The notes under the pieces are model-generated. The model had not been told where the DNA came from. It did not search any database and worked only from the letters and a program-made list of their open reading frames with translations. A stretch of 64,000 bases of DNA, taken from an uncultured Lachnospiraceae bacterium (GTDB taxonomy: Bacteria > Bacillota > Clostridia > Lachnospirales > Lachnospiraceae). This document shows, piece after piece, positions 15,331-23,913 of this stretch. Position 1 is the stretch's first letter. Every line of letters starts with the position of its first letter. Where the stretch lies: the NCBI GenBank assembly GCA_910589105.1, contig CAJUST010000002.1:154970-218969 (forward strand), read 5' to 3'. The position numbers were made by a program, and so were the translations under genes.

Positions 15331-16326
15331 ATGGTTTCAACAGATATAGGGATTGATTTAGGTACAGCAAGTATTTTGGTATATATTAAAGGCAAAGGGG
15401 TTGTGTTAAAAGAACCATCGGTAGTTGCGTTTGACAGAGATACAAATAAAATTAAAGCGATTGGCGAAGAAGCGCGCCTGATGTTAGGCAGGACGCCGGG
15501 GAATATTGTGGCGGTACGGCCATTGCGGCAGGGCGTTATTTCAGATTATACCGTTACGGAAAAAATGATAAAATACTTTATTCAAAAAGCAATCGGCAAA
15601 AAGAACTTCAGGAAGCCCAGAATTAGCGTCTGCGTGCCAAGCGGCGTGACGGAAGTGGAGAAAAAGGCGGTGGAAGATGCGACGTACAATGCAGGCGCAA
15701 GGGAAGTTATGATTATCGAGGAGCCGATTGCGGCGGCGATTGGAGCAGGCATTGACATAGCGAGGCCTTGTGGGAATATGATTGTGGACATTGGGGGCGG
15801 CACGGCGGATATTGCCGTTATTTCGCTTGGAGGCTCTGTTGTCAGCACGTCAATTAAAATTGCAGGAGATGATTTTGACGAAGCGATTGTGCGTTATATG
15901 AGGAAAAAACATAACCTTTTAATTGGGGAAAGAACCGCGGAAGACATTAAAATAAAAATTGGCTCCTGTTTTCCAAACGGGCACAATGAAACAATGGACG
16001 TGCGTGGGCGGAATCTTGTGACAGGGCTTCCAAAGACGGTTTCCGTGTCATCAGAGGAGACGGAGGATGCGCTGCGCGAGCCTACTTTGCAGATTGTGGA
16101 AGCGGTTCACAGCGTATTGGAAAAAACCCCGCCGGAATTAGCGGCGGACGTTGCAGACCGTGGAATTGTACTGACCGGAGGCGGAGCCTTGCTTAGAGGC
16201 TTAGAAGAACTGTTAGAGGACAGGACGGGCATTAGCACCATTACCGCAGAACAGCCGATGACCTGCGTGGCAATCGGTACGGGCAAATTTGTAGAATTTT
16301 TGGCTGGAAAAAGAGATGATGACTAA
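15331..16326 (+). CDS. mbl: MreB-family actin-like cell-shape protein (Mbl)
   Basis: The 331-residue protein has the actin-fold motifs: phosphate-1 GIDLGTASILVY, the PSVVAFDR strand, phosphate-2 IVDIGGGTADIAVISL and the adenosine motif GIVLTGGGALLRGL. It forms membrane-associated filaments that guide lateral cell-wall synthesis. I call it Mbl rather than MreB because it is followed directly by two FlgF/FlgG-like genes, the order mbl-flhO-flhP known from Bacillus subtilis, and no mreC or mreD is present. It has its own promoter and GAAAGGGG ahead of the ATG. Its stop codon overlaps a possible flagellar-sigma -35. Confidence 0.92.
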   Translation: MVSTDIGIDLGTASILVYIKGKGVVLKEPSVVAFDRDTNKIKAIGEEARLMLGRTPGNIVAVRPLRQGVISDYTVTEKMIKYFIQKAIGKKNFRKPRISVCVPSGVTEVEKKAVEDATYNAGAREVMIIEEPIAAAIGAGIDIARPCGNMIVDIGGGTADIAVISLGGSVVSTSIKIAGDDFDEAIVRYMRKKHNLLIGERTAEDIKIKIGSCFPNGHNETMDVRGRNLVTGLPKTVSVSSEETEDALREPTLQIVEAVHSVLEKTPPELAADVADRGIVLTGGGALLRGLEELLEDRTGISTITAEQPMTCVAIGTGKFVEFLAGKRDDD

Positions 16327-16351
16327 ACTATCGGTAAAAGATTGCCGATAA
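16324..16351 (+). promoter_or_regulatory. Candidate flagellar sigma (sigma-D/28) promoter for the rod operon
   Basis: TAAA (16324-16327) and a full GCCGATAA (16344-16351) are separated by 16 bases; the usual spacing is 15. The region is also an inverted repeat (TATCGG with CCGATA), so a hairpin function is an alternative. It lies 77 bases before the first rod gene. Confidence 0.5.
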
Positions 16352-16428
16352 TATACTATAAACTATTTTTGGGCATTCAAGGATGAAACACAGTTCAGGG
16401 ATGAAGCAGACAGGAAGGAGAACTGTAA

Positions 16429-17229
16429 ATGGTTAAAGGGTTATATACCGCTTATACCGGAATGGTAGAGGAACAGCGCCGCATGGACGTGATGACGAAC
16501 AATCTTGCCAATGCCAGCACGACCGGATATAAGAAAGAAGGCACAGTGAATCAGTCGTTTGACGACCAGCTTGCCGTTAAGATTAAAGACACTTCGGAAA
16601 TTATGTACGCAAAGCGGCTTGGCGACGTGAATTTAGGCGTAAAAGTCGGCGAGACGTACCGGGATTACACACAGGGTTCTTTTTATGTGACGGATAACAC
16701 ATATGACGTTGCATTGGACGGCAATGGTTTTTTTGCAGTGGAATTTCGGAGCAAGAATGGACAGACTTCCGTCAAATATACCAGAGACGGCAATTTTACC
16801 GTTGACAGGAATGGTTATCTGATGACGAAAGACGGAGATTATGTCTTAAACGCAAATGGGGCGAGAAACGGAGCTGGCGGACAGGCGAATTACGTCAGGG
16901 TGGACCCGAATCAGGACGTCAGGATTGAAGCGGACGGGACGATCTTTCAGGATAACGTCCAAGTTGGGCAGATAGGCGTTGTGGATTTTGCCGATTACAA
17001 TTATCTGGAAAAATATGGTGAGAATTTATACGATATGGTTCAGGGAGGGCAGCGGATTGATTCCAATGCAAGAGTGGAACAGGGATGCCTTGAGATGTCA
17101 AATGTCAACATTGTTTCTGAGATGGTAAGCATGATTACAATCACAAGGGCATATGAAGCGAACCAGAAAATTATAACGACGATTGACGGCTCTTTGGATA
17201 AAGCGGTAAACACAGTAGGACAGGTATAG
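16429..17229 (+). CDS. flhO: Flagellar hook-basal body rod protein (FlhO, FlgF/FlgG family)
   Basis: The 266-residue protein has the N-terminal rod motif YTGMVEEQRRMDVMTNNLANASTTGYKK split across residues 8-36, which marks flagellar axial proteins, and the C-terminal heptad-like block EMVSMITITRAYEANQKII. Both ends form the coiled-coil layer of the rod. It is exported by the flagellar type III apparatus without a cleaved signal. GAAGGAG precedes the ATG. It sits between mbl and a second rod gene, as in Bacillus subtilis mbl-flhO-flhP. FlgF is the proteobacterial counterpart name. Confidence 0.9.
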   Translation: MVKGLYTAYTGMVEEQRRMDVMTNNLANASTTGYKKEGTVNQSFDDQLAVKIKDTSEIMYAKRLGDVNLGVKVGETYRDYTQGSFYVTDNTYDVALDGNGFFAVEFRSKNGQTSVKYTRDGNFTVDRNGYLMTKDGDYVLNANGARNGAGGQANYVRVDPNQDVRIEADGTIFQDNVQVGQIGVVDFADYNYLEKYGENLYDMVQGGQRIDSNARVEQGCLEMSNVNIVSEMVSMITITRAYEANQKIITTIDGSLDKAVNTVGQV

Positions 17230-17243
17230 GAGGTTAATCCATT

Positions 17244-18059
17244 ATGATGAGATCACTCTGGTCTGCGGCATCAGGTATGATTGCGCAGCAGACAAATGTA
17301 GATACGATTTCCCACAATCTTGCAAATGTAAATACGACTGGATATAAATCACAGCGGACAGAGTTTAAGTCTTTGCTCTACCAGAATCTCCAGACGAGGA
17401 CGACGACGGCAAACGGAGAGAATAAACCGATTCCGGCGCAGGTGGGTTTGGGGACGCGTGTGGCGTCGACAAGCACATTTTATACACAGGGCGCAATGCA
17501 GGCAAGTGAAAACGATACGGATTTTGCCATTGAAGGCGATGGGTTCTTTTCCGTCCGTGGAGATGATGGCAATGTATACTATACGCGAAACGGCTGTTTC
17601 TTCTGGGCGATTGGCCCGACAGGGACGACCTTATGCAATACGGACGGCTATCCGGTTTTAGACTCCACAGGGAATCCTATCGTAGTCCCGAATGGCGTGA
17701 CAAGCGCGAATATGCGGATTACGAGTGACGGCGTTGTAGGTTATGTGGGAGCGGACGGTACATATACGGCAATGAATCAGACGATTGGGCTATATCAGTT
17801 TACGAATCCGGCAGGGCTTCAGAAACTCTCAAGAAGCCTTTTGGCTGAGACGGCGGCTTCCGGTGAGGCGATGAATGAATTGACGACAAACGGCCTGACG
17901 AGAAGCAATGTGCGCCAGAATTATCTGGAAGGATCCAATGTTCAGGTTGCAGATGAGATGGTAAATCTGATTATTGCTCAAAGGGCATATGAATTAAACT
18001 CGAAGGCAATTCAGGCATCGGACGATATGCTTCAGCAGGCAAATAATCTGAGGCGGTAA
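17244..18059 (+). CDS. flhP: Flagellar rod protein (FlhP / FlgG family)
   Basis: The 271-residue protein begins MMRSLWSAASGMIAQQTNVD and has the invariant SHNLANVNTTGYKSQR motif, a DTDFAIEGDGFF segment in the centre and the C-terminal block VADEMVNLIIAQRAYELNSKAI. These are the FlgG-type distal-rod hallmarks. It lies 14 bases after flhO with AGGAGG upstream of the ATG. The C-terminal motifs match canonical FlgG more closely than those of the upstream paralogue, so flgG is an acceptable name. Confidence 0.92.
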   Translation: MMRSLWSAASGMIAQQTNVDTISHNLANVNTTGYKSQRTEFKSLLYQNLQTRTTTANGENKPIPAQVGLGTRVASTSTFYTQGAMQASENDTDFAIEGDGFFSVRGDDGNVYYTRNGCFFWAIGPTGTTLCNTDGYPVLDSTGNPIVVPNGVTSANMRITSDGVVGYVGADGTYTAMNQTIGLYQFTNPAGLQKLSRSLLAETAASGEAMNELTTNGLTRSNVRQNYLEGSNVQVADEMVNLIIAQRAYELNSKAIQASDDMLQQANNLRR

Positions 18060-18096
18060 TTTTAGCCGGTGAGTGGTTTTGGACGGGAGGAGACAG

Positions 18097-18450
18097 ATGA
18101 GTATTGGAATAGACGGCATAGCGGGGCTTGTGGATCAGACGGGCAAGTCGGCGGCTGACAGCAGAAGCAATGCGTTACAAAATAAACTTGGAGGAGATCT
18201 CACTTCGGCCTCCGATGAAAAATTAAAGGAAGTCTGCAAGGAATTTGAAGCTTATTTTGTGGAACAGGTGATGAAAGAAGTGGAAAAGACCATTCCAAAA
18301 AATGAAGAAGATGAGGATGCTTCCATGTCACAGTTACGGGATTTCTACAAGGAAGAAATGATTCAGACTCTTGCGGAAAATATTTGTGAACAGCAGAATT
18401 TAGGTTTGGCGCAGCAGATGTATGAACAAATGAAACGGAATTATTCATAG
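18097..18450 (+). CDS. flgJ: Rod-binding protein (FlgJ N-terminal domain)
   Basis: The 117-residue protein matches the FlgJ N-terminal rod-capping domain: LKEVCKEFEAYFVEQVMKEVEKTIP and the tail QNLGLAQQMYEQMKRNYS. It lacks the C-terminal peptidoglycan hydrolase domain found in proteobacterial FlgJ, which is usual in clostridia. It should help rod polymerisation in the cell wall. GGGAGGAG at 18085-18092 fixes the start, and a strong terminator immediately after its stop closes the mbl-flhO-flhP-flgJ run. Confidence 0.85.
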   Translation: MSIGIDGIAGLVDQTGKSAADSRSNALQNKLGGDLTSASDEKLKEVCKEFEAYFVEQVMKEVEKTIPKNEEDEDASMSQLRDFYKEEMIQTLAENICEQQNLGLAQQMYEQMKRNYS

Positions 18451-18456
18451 GAACGG

Positions 18457-18489
18457 AAAATATTGGATGTGAATGCATCCAATATTTTT
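18457..18489 (+). terminator. Rho-independent terminator after flgJ
   Basis: A 12-bp perfect stem (18458-18469 with 18476-18487) with a 6-base loop and a T tail. It ends 32 bases before the recD2 start. Confidence 0.88.
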
Positions 18490-18520
18490 ATTCTATCGGA
18501 CGTTTTTGGAGGAAAAGAAA

Positions 18521-20725
18521 TTGGAGACAGTCAAAGGCTGCATAAGCCATATTATTTTTCGGAATCCCGAAAATGGATATACGGTTTTTGAGATGGAATG
18601 CGAGGGAAAAGAAATTACTTGCGTCGGTTCTTTTGCGGTAATTAGCGAAGGGGAATATATCAAGGCGTCCGGTGAATATACAAAGCATCCGACTTACGGC
18701 AAACAGTTTTCTATCCGCCAGATGGAAGAATGTGAGCCGGAAGATGAAGCTTCTATGGAACGGTATCTTGGTTCGGGCGCGATAAAAGGAATCGGGCTTG
18801 CATTGGCGGCGAGGATTGTCAAACGTTTTGGGAAGGACACATTTCGGATCATTGAAGAAGAACCGGAGCGCCTTGCAGAAATAAAAGGCATCAGCATGAC
18901 GAAAGCAATGGAGATTTCCAGTCAGACAGCGGAAAAAAGAGATATGCGCCACGCGATGATTTTTCTTCAAAAATATGGGATTTCTTTGAATCTGGCGATG
19001 AAGATTTATCGGAACTACGGGCAGGAAGTCTATCGGATTATTAAGGAAAATCCCTATCAGTTAGCGGAAGATTTACAGGGCGTGGGGTTTAAAATTGCAG
19101 ATGAGATTGCGGCAAAAGCGGGAATCCGCCCGGATTCGGATTTTCGGATTCGAAGCGGGATTTTGTACAGCCTGCTTTTGGCGGCGGCCGAGGGGCATAC
19201 GTATTTGCCGAAAGATGAGCTGACTGCGCAGACGGCGAAGCTGCTTCAAATTGAAACTTCATTAATAGACAAGCATTATATGGATTTGGCAGTTGAAAAA
19301 AAAATTATGACGAAAGGAACCCGTATTTATGGCGCTTCTTATTACTATATGGAAGCTTCCTCAGCGGCTATGCTTTTGGAATTAAATATCAAATATGAAG
19401 TTTCAGAAGAAGCGTTTAAGGAGCGGATCGAAAGGATTGAAGAACGAAGCGGAATGGAACCGGATAAGATGCAGATCCTTGCGGTAAAAGAAGCGATAAA
19501 AAATGGTTTGTTAATTCTTACCGGAGGCCCGGGAACCGGAAAAACGACGACAATCAATGCCATTATCCATTATTTTGAATTGGAAGGCATGGATATATTT
19601 TTAGGCGCGCCAACCGGACGGGCGGCAAAACGAATGAGTGAGGCGACGGGGTATGAAGCGAGAACGATTCACCGTATGTTAGAACTTACGGGAAACGTAA
19701 ACGGTGTGGGCGGGTTTGCCAGAAATGAAGAATCTCCTCTGGAAACTGACGTTGTGATTATTGATGAAATGTCTATGGTGGACATTCATCTTATGCACTC
19801 CCTGTTAAAAGCGCTTGCTTGCGGGACAAGGCTGATATTAGTCGGCGACGTCAGCCAGCTTCCAAGCGTAGGGCCGGGAAGCGTGCTGAAAGACTTAATT
19901 GAGTCCAATGCGTTTCCAGTTGTAAATCTTGAGAAGATTTTCAGGCAGGCGGCGAAAAGCGATATTATTTTAAATGCGCATAAAATCAATGCGGGGGAAC
20001 ATGTGGAACTGGACAATAAGAGCATGGATTTTTTCTTTTTAAAACGCTATGCCGCTGATCCGATTGTCAATGTCGTGTTACAGCTTGTCGCGCAGAAACT
20101 TCCGAAATATGTAAATGCCTCCCCTTATGATATTCAAGTCCTTACGCCGATGAAGAAAGGCCTTTTGGGTTCCATGCGGCTCAATGGGATTTTACAGCAG
20201 TGGTTAAACCCGAAAGCGGAACAGAAAAAAGAAAAAGAGCATGGCAGCCGTATCTTTAGGGAAGGCGATAAGGTGATGCAGATAAAGAATAACTATCAGT
20301 TGGAATGGGAAATCCGCAGTAAATATGGGATCGTTGTGGAACGGGGGCTTGGCGTTTTTAATGGAGATATGGGAATCATTAGGGAAATCAATGAGTTTGC
20401 GGAAACGATGTCTGTAGAATTTGAAGAAGCGAAAATGGTGGAATATTCATTTAAAAATTTAGAAGAATTAGAGCTTGCCTATGCCATTACGATTCATAAG
20501 TCTCAAGGTTCTGAATATCCGGCAGTTGTGATTCCGCTGTTGGGCGGGCCGAAAATGCTGATGAACCGCAATCTTATTTATACGGCTGTGACGAGAGCGA
20601 AAAAGTGCGTGACGCTTGTCGGGGACGAAAGGACATTTCTGGAAATGATACAAAACACGCAGCAGCAAAAACGTTACTGCGGCCTTGCCGATGAAATTAG
20701 AAAAGGAACGATGGAATGGGTTTAA
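18521..20725 (+). CDS. recD2: ATP-dependent RecD-like DNA helicase (RecD2)
   Basis: The 734-residue SF1B helicase starts with the RecD2 N-terminal beta-domain (ETVKGCISHIIFRNPENGYTVF), has a helix-hairpin-helix region (GSGAIKGIGLALAARIVKRF) and then the helicase motifs: I LTGGPGTGKTTTINAI, II VVIIDEMSMVD, III LILVGDVSQLPSVGPG and VI AYAITIHKSQGSEYPAV. It unwinds DNA 5'-3' without RecBC partners. Translation most likely begins at TTG 18521, eight bases after GGAGG; this fits the family start. An ATG at 18473 lies inside the preceding terminator and is rejected. The end overlaps comFC by 10 bases. Confidence 0.93.
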   Translation: METVKGCISHIIFRNPENGYTVFEMECEGKEITCVGSFAVISEGEYIKASGEYTKHPTYGKQFSIRQMEECEPEDEASMERYLGSGAIKGIGLALAARIVKRFGKDTFRIIEEEPERLAEIKGISMTKAMEISSQTAEKRDMRHAMIFLQKYGISLNLAMKIYRNYGQEVYRIIKENPYQLAEDLQGVGFKIADEIAAKAGIRPDSDFRIRSGILYSLLLAAAEGHTYLPKDELTAQTAKLLQIETSLIDKHYMDLAVEKKIMTKGTRIYGASYYYMEASSAAMLLELNIKYEVSEEAFKERIERIEERSGMEPDKMQILAVKEAIKNGLLILTGGPGTGKTTTINAIIHYFELEGMDIFLGAPTGRAAKRMSEATGYEARTIHRMLELTGNVNGVGGFARNEESPLETDVVIIDEMSMVDIHLMHSLLKALACGTRLILVGDVSQLPSVGPGSVLKDLIESNAFPVVNLEKIFRQAAKSDIILNAHKINAGEHVELDNKSMDFFFLKRYAADPIVNVVLQLVAQKLPKYVNASPYDIQVLTPMKKGLLGSMRLNGILQQWLNPKAEQKKEKEHGSRIFREGDKVMQIKNNYQLEWEIRSKYGIVVERGLGVFNGDMGIIREINEFAETMSVEFEEAKMVEYSFKNLEELELAYAITIHKSQGSEYPAVVIPLLGGPKMLMNRNLIYTAVTRAKKCVTLVGDERTFLEMIQNTQQQKRYCGLADEIRKGTMEWV

Positions 20726-21468
20726 AAAAGTATTTAAAAGCATGGAGGCGGTTTTTCCATTGGATAGACGGGAAATGTCTGGACTTACTCTATCCGCCCC
20801 GCTGTCCGGTATGCGATAAAGTGACTTTGCCAAAAGACGGCGTCTGCCGGCTATGCAGAAAAAAGATTACTGTCGTGAAAGAACCTTCTTGCATGAAATG
20901 CGGAAAACCCATTTCAAACGCAAGGAGGGAATTTTGTTCGGACTGTAAACGTCACGCGCATAGGTTTACACAGGGAAAAGCGCTATGGGTGTATGAAGCG
21001 GAAGTAAAGAAATCCATTTACCGTTTTAAATATCAAAATAAGCGTGAGTATGGAAGCGTTTATGCGGCAGAAATGGCAAAGGCATATGGAAGCTGGGTAA
21101 AGCAAAAACGGATACAGGCGGTTCTTCCAATTCCACTCTATTCTAAAAAGAAACGAAAGCGTGGGTATAACCAGTCGGAAATTTTAGCGAAAGAGCTTGG
21201 ACGCCTGTTAAAGCTTCCGGTTTGTACGGATGCATTGATCCGGACGCAGGAAACTTTGCCCCAGAAAACGCTCAATTATGCAGAGAGGAAGCAGAATGTG
21301 AGGAATGCGTTTGCATCTGCCAAAAAGACAGGCTTTCAGAGGATTTTGCTTGTAGACGATATTTATACAACTGGGAGTACGTTAGATGCCGCCGCAGACG
21401 TACTTTTGCAGGCAGGCATGTCAGAGGTTTTTGCCTGCTGTATTAGCATAGGGCAGGATAGAGGTTAG
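20716..21468 (+). CDS. comFC: ComF family protein (ComFC), phosphoribosyltransferase-like
   Basis: The 250-residue protein has N-terminal zinc-type cysteine pairs (CPVC, CRLC, CMKCG, CSDC) and a C-terminal phosphoribosyltransferase fold with the PRPP loop ILLVDDIYTTGSTLDAA, plus the family motif KRKRGYNQSEILAKELG. ComFC proteins act in the cytoplasm in uptake of transforming DNA. No comFA helicase is seen; instead the gene overlaps recD2 by 10 bases, so translation is coupled. The yvyF-like gene downstream repeats the comFC-yvyF order of Bacillus subtilis. Confidence 0.9.
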   Translation: MGLKKYLKAWRRFFHWIDGKCLDLLYPPRCPVCDKVTLPKDGVCRLCRKKITVVKEPSCMKCGKPISNARREFCSDCKRHAHRFTQGKALWVYEAEVKKSIYRFKYQNKREYGSVYAAEMAKAYGSWVKQKRIQAVLPIPLYSKKKRKRGYNQSEILAKELGRLLKLPVCTDALIRTQETLPQKTLNYAERKQNVRNAFASAKKTGFQRILLVDDIYTTGSTLDAAADVLLQAGMSEVFACCISIGQDRG

Positions 21469-21518
21469 GTAATTGGCAAAAATTCCATAACCGATTTATA
21501 AAATAATTTGAAAAAGTC

Positions 21519-21547
21519 TTTAAAAACAGAAAGAAATATTGTACAAT
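21519..21547 (+). promoter_or_regulatory. Possible promoter for the yvyF-like gene
   Basis: TTTAAA (21519-21524), 17-base spacer, TACAAT (21542-21547). The -35 is weak. It lies in a 236-base gap that otherwise shows nothing. Confidence 0.4.
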
Positions 21548-21704
21548 AAAATATATCTCATCATTTATGATTTCTATGCAATGTGTATAGGCTGTTTGGA
21601 TAAAGTAACCCAAAAGAGCATTCAAAATCGGCATACGGCATTGTTTAGGAGGACCGCAGATACGGCGGGCTGTCATAAGGGAAGATGACTAGGAGGAATG
21701 TGCA

Positions 21705-22115
21705 ATGGATGTGAAAAGCTGTAGAACTTGCGGCAGGCTGTTCAATTATTTGTCTGGCCAGCCGATTTGCCCGGCGTGTAAAAAGAAGCTGGAGAACAAA
21801 TTTATTGAGGTAAGGGACTATATCAGGGAGAATGATTCAGCCACTATGCAGCAGATTGCAGATGACAATGAAGTGTCTGTAAAACAGCTTAAGCAGTGGG
21901 TGCGTGAAGAACGCTTGACCTTTACGGAAAAATCTCCTGTGGGCATTGAATGTGAGTCTTGCGGCGCAATGATAAGGACAGGACGTTTCTGTGAGAAATG
22001 CAAGAACAATATGGCCACGAATTTAAAAGAGATGTATGCAATGCCGGTTGTGGAGCATGATACAAGCTCAAAGAAAAGAGACAAAGACCGTATGCGTTTT
22101 CTGGATAAGGCTTAA
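21705..22115 (+). CDS. yvyF: Flagellar operon protein of the YvyF/TIGR03826 type
   Basis: The 136-residue protein has an N-terminal zinc ribbon (CRTCG...CPAC), a central helix-turn-helix-like segment (ATMQQIADDNEVSVKQLKQW) and a second zinc-ribbon pair (CESCG...CEKCK). This arrangement and its place behind comFC match YvyF, a protein found in the flagellar late-gene region of Bacillus subtilis beside flgM. The precise role is not settled. AGGAGGAA at 21691-21698 sets the start. No flgM or flagellin genes follow in this window. Confidence 0.78.
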   Translation: MDVKSCRTCGRLFNYLSGQPICPACKKKLENKFIEVRDYIRENDSATMQQIADDNEVSVKQLKQWVREERLTFTEKSPVGIECESCGAMIRTGRFCEKCKNNMATNLKEMYAMPVVEHDTSSKKRDKDRMRFLDKA

Positions 22116-22175
22116 TGTACATAAGAAAATATGACTGGTTTGTAATTATGTTTTATGACAGAAAGAAGGTTTGGA

Positions 22176-22694
22176 ATGGACAGACGGCATACCCCAAGGG
22201 CAGGGGAGAAGTATCTCGATTTTAAAAACAAACCCTATCAGGTGCTTTGTATGGCGACGAATGCGGATACAAGGGAGCAAATGGTGGTGTATCAGGCGTT
22301 GTATGGAGATTTTGCGTGTTATGCGCGCCCTCTTTCAAAGTTTATGGAAAGGGCGGAGCGTGGAGAGCGTCCGGATGCGTCACGGGAGTATTGTTTTGAA
22401 TTGGTGGACAGGATACCGGATTCTTATTCAAAAGACTGGGAATCCGATGACGCGAATGCAAAAGAAGAACAGGCGAATCCGGTATTATTGGAGTTTTTAG
22501 ATGCGGATACGTTAGAGCGGAAGTATCAGATATTAAAATCTCTGAGGAATACAATTACGAACAGGCTGGTAGATGATTTTGCAGTCGCTCTGGATCTTGT
22601 GATACCGGAAGGAGAGGTTGACGTCCGTTATCAACAGCTTTTAAGCAGTGTGCGTACAATGCAGCAGTATGAAAGCAACAGGTTTCCAAGGTAA
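22176..22694 (+). CDS. DUF1653-containing protein
   Basis: The 172-residue protein opens with a DUF1653-like module: GEKYLDFKNKPYQVLCMATN, REQMVVYQALYGD and YARPLSKFME. The family normally has the form G-Y-x-HFK-x-Y-x-VL followed by VVYQALYG. After it comes an acidic stretch and a C-terminal helical region (TLERKYQILKSLRNTITNRL) without a known match. ATG 22176 follows AGAAGG by 6 bases; the ATG at 22155 has no ribosome site. It is transcribed toward the convergent CYTH gene and shares a bidirectional terminator with it. The function is unknown. Confidence 0.7.
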   Translation: MDRRHTPRAGEKYLDFKNKPYQVLCMATNADTREQMVVYQALYGDFACYARPLSKFMERAERGERPDASREYCFELVDRIPDSYSKDWESDDANAKEEQANPVLLEFLDADTLERKYQILKSLRNTITNRLVDDFAVALDLVIPEGEVDVRYQQLLSSVRTMQQYESNRFPR

Positions 22695-22732
22695 AAAATC
22701 AGGTGGATATTAAACGTCCACCTGATTTTTTT
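22693..22732. terminator. Bidirectional terminator between convergent genes
   Basis: AAAAATCAGGTGGA and TCCACCTGATTTTT form a 14-bp stem with a 9-base loop, with A and T runs on both flanks. The stop codon of the minus-strand CYTH gene lies inside the loop. Confidence 0.85.
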
Positions 22733-23168
22733 GGCTTAATGCGCTGTTATGGTATTTATTGGAAAACGTCACATCTTCCCCAAACCAATCCGGCGGGGTA
22801 AATTGTTTTGCTTCTTTTGTTGTGGGAAACTCCACTTCCGCAAGTATAAGAGGGGAAAGAGAGCCTGTAAAGACATCTAATTCTATCGTATAGCGTTCCT
22901 GATATGGGATCAGGTAGCGAATCTTAGTAATCAGCCTGCCGTCTGTTTTTTGGCGCAGATGGCAATATGCGTCTTTGGTTAAAGGCAGGTTATATTCTTC
23001 CCGAACCATAAGCCCAGAGCCTTTGTACGTTAAGTAATAAGAATCATTGGACTTGCGGATGCGCACGACTGGATTGACGCATAAATATCCCTGTTCGATT
23101 ATTTTATGCGGATAATCCATGTAATTATCCGGAACGCGGGAGACTAGGTATTTTCGTTCAATTTCCAT
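22710..23168 (-). CDS. CYTH domain protein (triphosphate tunnel metalloenzyme family)
   Basis: The 152-residue protein starts with the family-defining ExExK motif (MEIERKYLV) and alternates charged strands typical of the eight-stranded tunnel (VVRIRKSNDSYYLTYKG, ELDVFTG, LAEVEF). Members hydrolyse inorganic triphosphate or related molecules, or make cAMP; the bacterial single-domain forms are often tripolyphosphatases. Which one applies here cannot be told. It lies 10 bases downstream of the DJ-1 gene on the same strand and is probably co-transcribed. Confidence 0.87.
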   Translation of the reverse strand: MEIERKYLVSRVPDNYMDYPHKIIEQGYLCVNPVVRIRKSNDSYYLTYKGSGLMVREEYNLPLTKDAYCHLRQKTDGRLITKIRYLIPYQERYTIELDVFTGSLSPLILAEVEFPTTKEAKQFTPPDWFGEDVTFSNKYHNSALSQKNQVDV

Positions 23169-23178
23169 GGCAGCCGCC

Positions 23179-23727
23179 TTATGAATAGACTAATTTTTGT
23201 TTTAGATCGTCGACTGCTTCATCGCCTTTGAAATGTTTGACAATGGCGAGCCCGAATGCAATCGCGGTTCCCATGCCGCGGCTGGTAATGAGATTGCCGT
23301 CTGTAACGACAGGATCTTCAGAAATGACAGCTCCGGTCAATTTATCTTCAAATCCGGGATGGCAGGCGGCGTGGCGTTTTTCTAATATTCCGGCGGCGCC
23401 AAGCACAGACGGGGCAGCGCAGATTGCGCAAATTAATTTTTCATGGGATGCAAAATTTTTAATCTGCTGGCATACGCCTTCATGTTTGCCCAGATTTAAT
23501 GTGCCCGGCATTCCGCCCGGTAAAACGATAGCATCGTATTCGTCAAAGTTTACGGAATCAAAAACGGCGTCGGCCAGAAATGTAATTCCATGGGAACCGG
23601 TAATGGAAGCAGTTTCGTTTATTGAAACCATAGTGACGTCTAGTCCGGCGCGGCGTAACAAATCGACAACGGTCAGCCCTTCGATTTCTTCACAGCCGTT
23701 TGCCATAAAAATAGCTGTTTTACTCAT
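23179..23727 (-). CDS. DJ-1/PfpI family protein
   Basis: The 182-residue protein has the DJ-1 fold markers: MANGCEEIEGLTVVDLLRRAG with the conserved acid near residue 15, VLPGGMPGTLNL, the nucleophile-elbow Cys in LICAICAAPSVLG and the C-terminal ITSRGMGTAIAFGLAIV. The family includes YajL-like chaperones and deglycases; the biochemical role is debated and cannot be settled from sequence. A strong AGGAGG lies seven bases ahead of the ATG. It leads a two-gene minus-strand unit with the CYTH gene. Confidence 0.92.
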   Translation of the reverse strand: MSKTAIFMANGCEEIEGLTVVDLLRRAGLDVTMVSINETASITGSHGITFLADAVFDSVNFDEYDAIVLPGGMPGTLNLGKHEGVCQQIKNFASHEKLICAICAAPSVLGAAGILEKRHAACHPGFEDKLTGAVISEDPVVTDGNLITSRGMGTAIAFGLAIVKHFKGDEAVDDLKQKLVYS

Positions 23728-23805
23728 AGAAAACCTCCTGTTTCTTATTCATTTACTAACACAATAGCATAAATTAGAAAAAAAATCCATGGTGGAACTT
23801 TCCAA

Positions 23806-23834
23806 ACATAAAATTTGTTTTTGGGATCATACTA
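23806..23834 (+). promoter_or_regulatory. Candidate sigma-G (forespore) promoter for the SASP gene
   Basis: CATACTA (23828-23834) fits the sigma-G -10 consensus CATNHTA fully. ACATA (23806-23810) is 17 bases upstream and differs from GHATR only in its first base. The SASP start is 80 bases downstream. Confidence 0.55.
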
Positions 23835-23913
23835 TTCTCAGGATAAACAAAACAGTGTTTATCCGCAAACAAAAACCGGCGCAGCCGGAGAAAAAACTAT
23901 GGAGGTGTATACC

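Noticed and set aside
18473..18520. ATG 18473 as the recD2 start
   Set aside because: It lies in the flgJ terminator hairpin; TTG 18521 has GGAGG at the right distance and fits the family start.
23228..23767. A 179-codon plus-strand frame opposite the DJ-1 gene
   Set aside because: The minus-strand frame has all DJ-1 motifs and an ideal ribosome site; the plus-strand frame has neither.
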